35,940 bases of DNA from Desulfobacterales bacterium (GTDB lineage Bacteria > Desulfobacterota > Desulfobacteria > Desulfobacterales > JAFDCJ01). The notes under the pieces are model-generated. The model was not told where the DNA came from. It saw only the letters and a program-made list of their open reading frames with translations, and made no database searches. How positions within the stretch are numbered: the first letter of the stretch is position 1; the number at the start of each line of letters is the position of its first letter. This document shows, in pieces, positions 30,991 to 35,940 of the stretch. Position numbers and translations under genes: made by a program. The stretch is from the NCBI GenBank assembly GCA_020345785.1, contig CP070771.1:5986683-6022622 (forward strand), written 5' to 3'.

Positions 30991-31980
30991 GTGGAAAAAA
31001 CGGAAAAATCGGCAGCGCTTCATAAGGAATCCATCATCATCGATGGACTGGAAATCTCAAATTGGTCAAGAGAAGTGTTCGAGAACATGCGCAAGGGCGG
31101 TCTGACCGCAGTCAATGCCACAGTGGCCGTTCTCGAAAACTTCATCAAGACAATGGAAAATATTGCCTGGTGGCATAAAGCGCTGGAGGAAAGCGCTGAT
31201 CTGATCTGCCAAGTCAAAACCGTGGCCGACATCAAATGGTCCAAAGATGCAGGCAAAACAGGTATCATATTCGGCTTTCAGAACCTTTCACCTATCGAGG
31301 ACGACCTTGACCGGCTTGCCACTTTCCACAAGCTGGGGGTGCGTGTCATTCAGATGACTTATATGGAGGCCAACTACGCCGGCCAGGGTTGCCTGGAGAG
31401 AATCGATGCCGGGTTGACCGGCTTCGGGATAGAAGCAGTGGAGGAGATGAACCGGCTTGGAATTCTCATTGATTTGTCACACGTCGGCTATCGCACGACG
31501 ATGGAGACAATAGAGGCATCTAAAAAACCGGTCGCCTTCACTCACGCGAATCCCAAGTCTGTCTGCGATCATCCCCGCAACAAGCCCGATGAAGCTATAA
31601 AGGCAGTCGCTGAGAAGGGAGGTGTGATCGGCGCTACCATCTTTCCGGCCTTTTTGCCTTCGGGCAACAAGTCCAGTCTGAAGGATTTCGTGGACGTCAT
31701 CGACCACTTGGTTGGGATGGTTGGAATTGATCCTGTCGGTGTAGGCACCGATTTCACCGGGGGACAGCCCAGAGAATGGTTCGACTGGATTCTGACCGGC
31801 AAATCAAAGAAAGGTCCGGCCCTGACACTGAATCATCCCCTAGCTAATCCGGCGGGAATCCAGAATTCGGGAGACTTTCCCAATATTACCGCAGCATTGC
31901 TTGACCGGGGCTATGCCGATACGGACGTGAAGAAGATCATTGGACTTAATTTCATGAGGCTCTTTAAAGAGGTATGGTAA
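30991..31980 (+). CDS. M19 dipeptidase-like protein with altered metal site
   Basis: A 329-residue TIM-barrel amidohydrolase related to membrane (renal-type) dipeptidases. GTG at 30991 with GGAGG seven bases upstream marks the start; the longer open frame overlaps the previous gene. Family blocks are LGVRVIQMTYMEANYAGQG near 113-131, MNRLGILIDLSHVGYRT near 153-169, PVAFTHANPKSVCDHPRN near 180-197 and GIDPVGVGTDFTGGQP near 244-259, giving the two late His and the Asp. However, the N-terminal HxD (as in DGHNDL) is replaced by IIIDGLEISNW, and the bridging Glu of the GIEGG motif is replaced by IFGFQNLSP. A mono-metal enzyme acting on a non-dipeptide substrate is plausible, probably in the same pathway as the ATC hydrolase-like proteins. 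Confidence 0.85.
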   Translation: MEKTEKSAALHKESIIIDGLEISNWSREVFENMRKGGLTAVNATVAVLENFIKTMENIAWWHKALEESADLICQVKTVADIKWSKDAGKTGIIFGFQNLSPIEDDLDRLATFHKLGVRVIQMTYMEANYAGQGCLERIDAGLTGFGIEAVEEMNRLGILIDLSHVGYRTTMETIEASKKPVAFTHANPKSVCDHPRNKPDEAIKAVAEKGGVIGATIFPAFLPSGNKSSLKDFVDVIDHLVGMVGIDPVGVGTDFTGGQPREWFDWILTGKSKKGPALTLNHPLANPAGIQNSGDFPNITAALLDRGYADTDVKKIIGLNFMRLFKEVW

Positions 31981-32161
31981 CTCCATGCAGAACAATCACG
32001 CTAAAAAGCAAAAACCACCTATCCATGCTTCCCACATATGACCTTTTCCCAAAAACACGTAAATTCTCTTCCACAATGTAAAACGCAAAGAAAATTTTTA
32101 TGACTTGTTTTCTCTCAGATAACTATTTAATATTATTGTGGCAATCATAGAAAACATTATA

Positions 32162-32284
32162 CTAGGTAAGTATGCCTCCTTTAATCGACATACCGTATTT
32201 GCGCATTCGATTCCAAACCGTCATTCGGTGAACCCCCAATATTTTAGATGCTTGCGTCTGGTTGCCGCCCGTTTGTCGAGACAG
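32162..32284 (-). pseudogene. C-terminal Fis-type HTH remnant of a sigma-54 (NtrC-type) regulator
   Basis: The minus strand reads LSRQTGGNQTQASKILGVHR, then MTVWNRMRKYGMSIKGG and a stop at 32162. GGNxTxAAxxLGVxRxTLWxRMRKYGI is the classical end of NtrC/PrpR-type activators. The frame is closed just upstream and no AAA+ or receiver domain is found, so only the DNA-binding tail remains. Confidence 0.75.
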
Positions 32285-32604
32285 ATAGCAGGGTCACATC
32301 TTCTTTTCCCATCCAATACTGCTACCGCCCAAGCTGCTTTGTACCGCAACAGCCTTTAAGATCACCGATGAAATCTTTTTAATTCGTGTTAGAATTGGTG
32401 CCTAAAGCAGTCGGCATGGGCTGGAAACTGCCCGTCTTGATAAGGACTAAACTATTACACAGATTCTAATCCACTTTGATACCCCGTCCGCTTGCAGCGG
32501 GGAGCTTCATTTAAAGTCCGCCTAAACGCCTAATTTAAGATTAATTAGAAAGATAACTTATGCTAAAGTTCCGGAAAATATAACCATAGCGGAGTATCTC
32601 TATC
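32285..32604. other. Intergenic debris
   Basis: These 320 bases hold a dispersed repeat at 32479-32516. The rest may be degraded regulator or transposase sequence. No gene is supported. Confidence 0.4.
32479..32516. repeat. Dispersed ccccgtccg repeat, copy 2
   Basis: The segment starts ataccccgtccgcttgcagc and ends cttcatttaaag. It is the better preserved copy of the element at 26538-26575. The bases ccccg/cggggg-like arms around tccgcttgcag can form a hairpin. Confidence 0.55.
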
Positions 32605-32706
32605 ATGCTTGGGCGCCAGTCAAAGGTTCAAAACAAGCTCCTTTACACAGCAATCAATCTGGAGCAGCGGGTTCGTGGAAAACATCAGATATTTTACTCG
32701 GGCTAG
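32605..32706 (+). pseudogene. N-terminal fragment of an IS5/IS1182-type transposase
   Basis: A 33-codon frame reads MLGRQSKVQNKLLYTAINLE followed by QRVRGKHQIF before a stop. The pattern MLGxxxxxQxKLFYTxxNLExRVRxxHxLR is the N-terminus of DDE transposases of this group. Nothing of the catalytic domain follows; the 3' end touches the convergent C_GCAxxG_C_C gene. Confidence 0.6.
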
Positions 32707-33134
32707 GCCTTACGATGTTCTTCAATGATATCCACCAACATATCGGCCACCTCTCCTGATAGTTTTTTGCATCGCAGCATATTCTCCTGGGGACCGAAAG
32801 TCGCTAAAAGCGCGCCGCAATTGGTGGCCCCATACTCATGTACAAACCGGAGTTTTAATTTTGCCGCCAAATTCGAAGCGTCAGTCCAATCGGCTTCAGG
32901 CTCACGGCGGCCAAAAAGATATCCTATAGCGATAATTCCTCCGCTCAGCGCGCCGCAGATTTCCTGTTTGGTGCGCCCCACACCGCCGCCGAATGCTGTG
33001 GCCGCTTTTGGAGTGTACTCACCGATGTCACTGTCGTAGGCTTCGATAATTGCCTTTGACACTGCTTCAGCGCAATGATACCCGGATTTGTGGTAACGAT
33101 AAGCCATTTCGCCCGGTTTTGATTTTCTTTGCAT
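32703..33134 (-). CDS. C_GCAxxG_C_C family (redox-associated) protein
   Basis: A 143-residue protein of the C_GCAxxG_C_C family. Conserved Cys appear in SGYHCAEAV (Cys21), EICGALSGGIIAIGYLFG (Cys60), ATNCGALL and MLRCKKL near the end. FGGGVGRTKQ before the second Cys is also typical. Members are small, mostly from anaerobes, and suggested to bind a metal or take part in redox chemistry; some are fused to other domains. ATG at 33134 is the start, because the upstream in-frame ATG at 33149 overlaps the ribosome-binding site GGAGGTG. It is divergent from the LysR gene with 134 bases between them, so it is a likely target of that regulator. Confidence 0.88.
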   Translation of the reverse strand: MQRKSKPGEMAYRYHKSGYHCAEAVSKAIIEAYDSDIGEYTPKAATAFGGGVGRTKQEICGALSGGIIAIGYLFGRREPEADWTDASNLAAKLKLRFVHEYGATNCGALLATFGPQENMLRCKKLSGEVADMLVDIIEEHRKA

Positions 33135-33172
33135 ATTTGTCACCTCCATCTTCGGATTTTTGCTTGAGTTAA

Positions 33173-33189
33173 ATAATAATCGATATTAT
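33173..33189. promoter_or_regulatory. Possible LysR-binding palindrome
   Basis: Perfect arms ATAATA and TATTAT flank five bases (atcga) in the AT-rich space between the divergent C_GCAxxG_C_C and LysR genes. Position and dyad symmetry fit a LysR-type site. The match to T-N11-A is loose. Confidence 0.4.
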
Positions 33190-33268
33190 TGATAATATGT
33201 ATCAAGTTATCGTGTCCAACGATTTTATTCGATCGTTCTAATCGAAGTTTTCGATCAGGAGGAAGAAG

Positions 33269-34156
33269 ATGGAGTTCAGACAATTGCAAACTTTCAAGGC
33301 GGTGGCGGATTACCGCAGCTTTCACAGAGCGGCAAATGCGATCCATTACGCGCAATCGACTGTATCCGCCCAAGTATTAGCGCTCGAGGAGGAACTTGGG
33401 GTTCGGCTGTTTGAACGACTCGGACGAAGTATTGTTTTAACGGATGTTGGCGACAGCCTGTATCAATATGCTTGTAAGATGCTTGATCTTGCTGATGCAG
33501 CCCGCGCCGAAGTGGCCGAAAAAACGCATTTGACCGGCTCCCTGACCATCCGGGTGCCGGAAAGCTTTTGCGCATACCGCCTAACGCCTGTAATTGTGCG
33601 CTTTCATCAACGTATGCCGAATGTGAAACTGCGATTTATCACGTGTGCTCAAGAAGGGCTCGGACGAGACCTAAGAAAAGGAATTACCGATCTGGCGTTT
33701 CTGTTAGCGGAATCGATTCATTCCAGGGACCTAACCGCTGAGGTACTAGGCACGGAAAGGCTGGTGCTAATTGCCGCTCCGAATCATCCCTTGGCAAAGC
33801 TGCATGAATTTAAAACAGAAATGTTGGCGGATCACACCCTTTTGCTGTCGCGGGTTGACTGCAGCTACCGGCGAATCCTCGAGCAGATGCTGCAGAATCT
33901 TAAATGCGAACCGAAAATGATTCTTGAATTCAACAGCGTGGCTGCAATAATCTCAAATGTCATAGCCGGATTAGGTGTAACGCTGATACCTGAGGTTGCT
34001 GTAGGCGCTCATGTGAGGTCCAAAAAACTGGCTGTTCTGCCCTGGACCGAAAACGAATTGGAAGTGGCACAACTGATGATATGGCATCATGATAAATGGC
34101 TGACGCCTGTTTTGAAGGGATTTATGCAAGCGACACGTGAGCTCCTGAAAACCTGA
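33269..34156 (+). CDS. LysR family transcriptional regulator
   Basis: A 295-residue LysR-type regulator of standard length. The N-terminal winged helix reads MEFRQLQTFKAVADYRSFHR, then ANAIHYAQSTVSAQVLALEE and ELGVRLFERLGRSIVLTDVG, all canonical. The effector domain follows from about residue 85 (GSLTIRVPESFCAYRLTPVI, RKGITDLAFLLAESI, ERLVLIAAPNHPLAK, VIAGLGVTLIPEVAV). ATG at 33269 has AGGAGGAAG about seven bases upstream. It is transcribed away from the C_GCAxxG_C_C gene with a palindrome between them and may also control the TRAP operon to the left. The inducer is unknown. Confidence 0.93.
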   Translation: MEFRQLQTFKAVADYRSFHRAANAIHYAQSTVSAQVLALEEELGVRLFERLGRSIVLTDVGDSLYQYACKMLDLADAARAEVAEKTHLTGSLTIRVPESFCAYRLTPVIVRFHQRMPNVKLRFITCAQEGLGRDLRKGITDLAFLLAESIHSRDLTAEVLGTERLVLIAAPNHPLAKLHEFKTEMLADHTLLLSRVDCSYRRILEQMLQNLKCEPKMILEFNSVAAIISNVIAGLGVTLIPEVAVGAHVRSKKLAVLPWTENELEVAQLMIWHHDKWLTPVLKGFMQATRELLKT

Positions 34157-34328
34157 TAATGCCCCAACCGGGCCTTTTAAGCACGTGCAATCTGGCCTAA
34201 AGTGCATATACGTCGCCTATATATTCCGGCTTTCATTGCAATCAAAACCCTGTCATTTACGGAGAAGGACAAATCGTCAGTTTCTTTAAAGAAATTCCGA
34301 CTATAAGTCCCGGGGGATCGCCGTCCGA

Positions 34329-35462
34329 CTATTCGATCACCGAATCGATATATTCAATCGCGCCGGCCAGGACAAAAATGCCTGGGTCGGTCTCGAAGCC
34401 AAGGCTGGTGTTGTTGCTTAGATGGGATTGATCAATGCGCAGGGTGCCGCTGAGGTCGTTGCTCACGAAAAAAATAGCCCCGCCGCCTTCGTTGGCCGAG
34501 TTTTCCGTCAGGATGCTGCCGCACACTTCGAGGGTAAACGTGTTGCCGTCATTGTAAATGGCCCCGCCGCTGCCGCCTCCGGGAGTTCCGGGACGGGCCG
34601 GATTGGCGCCATAGCCGATGGCTTCGTTGTAGCTCATGACGCTGTTGATCACGGTGAAAGAGACCCCAATGCTGCTCAGGGCTCCGCCGTTGGCGCCGAC
34701 ATTACCCAGGTCCTCGCGACCGCCAAAAGTCGATCCGACCACATAGACAGGCTGGCCGTCATATTGGCTGAGTACACGCACAGCTGCACCGCCCACGTCC
34801 GGACCGTCAACATCGCAGCTATTGTTAAAAAAACGACAGTTGACGATTTTGAAACGTCCGCCGCGCACAAAGATCGCCCCGCCGCCACCAGGGTCTGCAC
34901 CCGAGGTATAGCCGTTAACGAAGGTCAGGTTTTGCACCGTCAGTTGGGGGTGATCCTGGTTCTGGCAGTGGGAGGTCGTCCAAACCTGGTCCGGGTCACA
35001 GGTATTCATGTACAGAATCCGTCTTCGACCGTCTCCGCTGAGGGTCACCAAGCCGCCGCCGTCAATGACGATCTCCGGCCCTGTATCATTGAATACTTTG
35101 GCGGTTTCCGTCATTGTGATAGTAACCGGATCCGGGCCGCAGTCAAAGACGATAATACCGCCGGCAGCCACCGCCGCGACGACTGCCTCGCTGGTGCAGC
35201 TTTCCGGGGTACCGTCACCCACCACCTGGTCCGGGACAGTGCTGTCGATGGCTTGCGCCGCTGCCGGCACGCTGCACAAGGCGTCGTCCGTGCCGGCGTC
35301 CGGCCAGTCGTCCGAAAAAGAAATCAGGTCCATTTCATTTAGCTGCGGGGCATCCTCCGAACCGCCCGACCCGCCCGAACCGCAGCCGCAGAGCAGCCCT
35401 ACCATTAAGGCTGACAGGATTACAAAAATAACGGTGCCCGCATGATATGGCGTCAATGTCAT
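34329..35462 (-). CDS. Lipoprotein with right-handed beta-helix repeats
   Basis: A 377-residue exported protein. Residues 1-27 form a lipoprotein signal ending in the lipobox LCGC (Cys27), followed by a flexible GSGGSGGSE linker. The rest shows parallel beta-helix turns of the polymorphic outer membrane protein/right-handed helix kind: LTVQNLTFVNGYTSGADPGG, GGAIFVRGGRFKIVNCRFFN, GGALSSIGVSFTVINSVMSY and GGAIYNDGNTFTLEVCGSIL, each turn ending in N-S/N-N ladders with GGAI repeats. Several Cys in the N-terminal half could form disulphides. There is no pectate-lyase-like catalytic signature, so a surface-bound adhesin or polysaccharide-binding role is likely. The protein ends shortly after the last turn without an anchor domain. 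The start has only a weak ribosome-binding site (GAGAAG). It appears monocistronic. Confidence 0.85.
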   Translation of the reverse strand: MTLTPYHAGTVIFVILSALMVGLLCGCGSGGSGGSEDAPQLNEMDLISFSDDWPDAGTDDALCSVPAAAQAIDSTVPDQVVGDGTPESCTSEAVVAAVAAGGIIVFDCGPDPVTITMTETAKVFNDTGPEIVIDGGGLVTLSGDGRRRILYMNTCDPDQVWTTSHCQNQDHPQLTVQNLTFVNGYTSGADPGGGGAIFVRGGRFKIVNCRFFNNSCDVDGPDVGGAAVRVLSQYDGQPVYVVGSTFGGREDLGNVGANGGALSSIGVSFTVINSVMSYNEAIGYGANPARPGTPGGGSGGAIYNDGNTFTLEVCGSILTENSANEGGGAIFFVSNDLSGTLRIDQSHLSNNTSLGFETDPGIFVLAGAIEYIDSVIE

Positions 35463-35707
35463 CAGATCATACTTCTCTGTGAAAATATAGGAATTTACTT
35501 TTTAGCCGTGAAGATTTATCCCGGCACCTCGATCACATTTATCGACTAATCCAGCGCTGGAGTTTAGCTGAATTTAATCAGTCAAATGGTAAATCGTCAG
35601 GCAAGCTGGATCGAAGTAGAAAAAGAGAATAGAGTGTCGAATCTTGGTCAGTGATTGAAAGGGCCTCTATAATCACTAATCAAGGCGCGACCCCCTACCC
35701 CTTCCCA

Positions 35708-35724
35708 CGAGGAACGTCCCCTAT
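35708..35724. repeat. REP-like motif (single copy)
   Basis: The 17 bases cgaggaacgtcccctat repeat the core of the tandem units at 8732-8775 exactly, in the same orientation. They lie just beyond the 3' end of the gene cut by the right edge. No transposase is visible nearby. Confidence 0.75.
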
Positions 35725-35745
35725 GCCCTCACACATTTTGAGAAT

Positions 35746-35940
35746 TCAATTTCGCTCAAAACGCTCCAATGTAAAGGTTACAAGATTATAGCTGTCTGGG
35801 CATTGCAGCTGAATTGTATCGCCTTCCCACCAGGGGAGATTGCCTCCAAATTGGAAGGTAGAAAGGCTGGGGAAAATATCATGGTAGAAAAATCCACATA
35901 AACCACCAGGATTATGACAACTGATCTCAAATGTATCACC
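35746..35940 (-). CDS. C-terminal part of a conserved hypothetical protein (possibly TIGR04076-like)
   Basis: The minus-strand frame is open from the window edge to a stop at 35746 and encodes at least 64 residues. It reads GDTFEISCHNPGGLCGFFYH, DIFPSLSTFQFGGNLPWWEG and DTIQLQCPDSYNLVTFTLER before FERN. The succession GDxFEI, CGFFYHDIFP, FGGxLPW, CPD and VTFxLER resembles the end of TIGR04076-type small proteins, but I recall that family only in outline. The start lies beyond the window. The REP-like motif at 35708 follows its stop. Confidence 0.55.
   Translation of the reverse strand, partial: GDTFEISCHNPGGLCGFFYHDIFPSLSTFQFGGNLPWWEGDTIQLQCPDSYNLVTFTLERFERN

Noticed and set aside
34422..35342. 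Long plus-strand open frame (306 codons)
   Set aside because: It is antisense to the beta-helix lipoprotein gene and shows no family features.

Overview
The window reads as a chromosomal segment of an anaerobic deltaproteobacterium, most likely an uncultured Desulfobacterota (Desulfobacterales-like) member. This rests on gene content (TRAP and branched-chain amino acid transporters, a C_GCAxxG_C_C redox-type protein, ECF42 sigma factor), on mid-range GC, and on small dispersed repeats and decayed Y1/REP transposases between genes. No rRNA, tRNA, CRISPR array or intact insertion sequence was seen. Taxonomy is inference; no marker gene is present.

Layout. Positions 2-379 hold the 3' end of a livF ATPase gene. 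Positions 914-2543 (minus) hold a DGPF/YCII protein gene followed by an ECF42 sigma factor gene, with an intrinsic terminator between them. Positions 2741-5372 hold a small exported peptide gene, a divergent ADP-ribosylglycohydrolase, a frameshifted exported protein and a 69-residue hypothetical protein. Positions 5837-6883 (minus) are a dienelactone hydrolase/DUF6295 pair, and 7178-8017 is a SirB1-type protein. Positions 8060-8933 are a graveyard of mobile DNA: a decayed REP-associated Y1 transposase flanked by inverted REP-like motifs and the tail of an IS91-type transposase.

Positions 8997-15953 (mostly minus) carry E1-beta and E1-alpha of a 2-oxoacid/acetoin dehydrogenase, a convergent aldo/keto reductase, and a tight three-gene operon of M29-like aminopeptidase, FGGY kinase and BtpA/SgcQ protein. 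Positions 16554-23963 (plus) form a carbohydrate uptake operon: promoter and palindromic operator, periplasmic binding protein, DhaK-like and DhaL-like kinase subunits, RbsA-type ATPase and two RbsC-type permeases. A second FGGY kinase faces it at 24130-25680. Together 11-24 kb look like one carbohydrate (polyol, ketose or short-chain ketose) catabolic region with three kinase activities. The substrate cannot be read from sequence.

Positions 26379-31980 are a second catabolic operon: a TRAP transporter (DctP, DctQ, DctM), two proteins of the L-2-amino-thiazoline-4-carboxylate (ATC) hydrolase family, and an M19 dipeptidase-like protein that lacks several usual metal ligands. A plausible but untested reading is import and ring-opening of a cyclic amino acid derivative. 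After more gene debris (a Fis-type HTH remnant and a transposase N-terminus), a C_GCAxxG_C_C gene and a divergent LysR regulator follow. The window ends with a beta-helix lipoprotein and a gene cut by the right edge.

Notable non-coding structure includes a direct repeat of about 370-400 bp (5441-5813 and 15970-16371) with a structure-conserving hairpin, a 31-bp exact inverted dispersed repeat pair, a 22-bp tandem REP-like repeat, strong stem-loops just after both transporter binding-protein genes, and a very good operator palindrome at 16593-16623.
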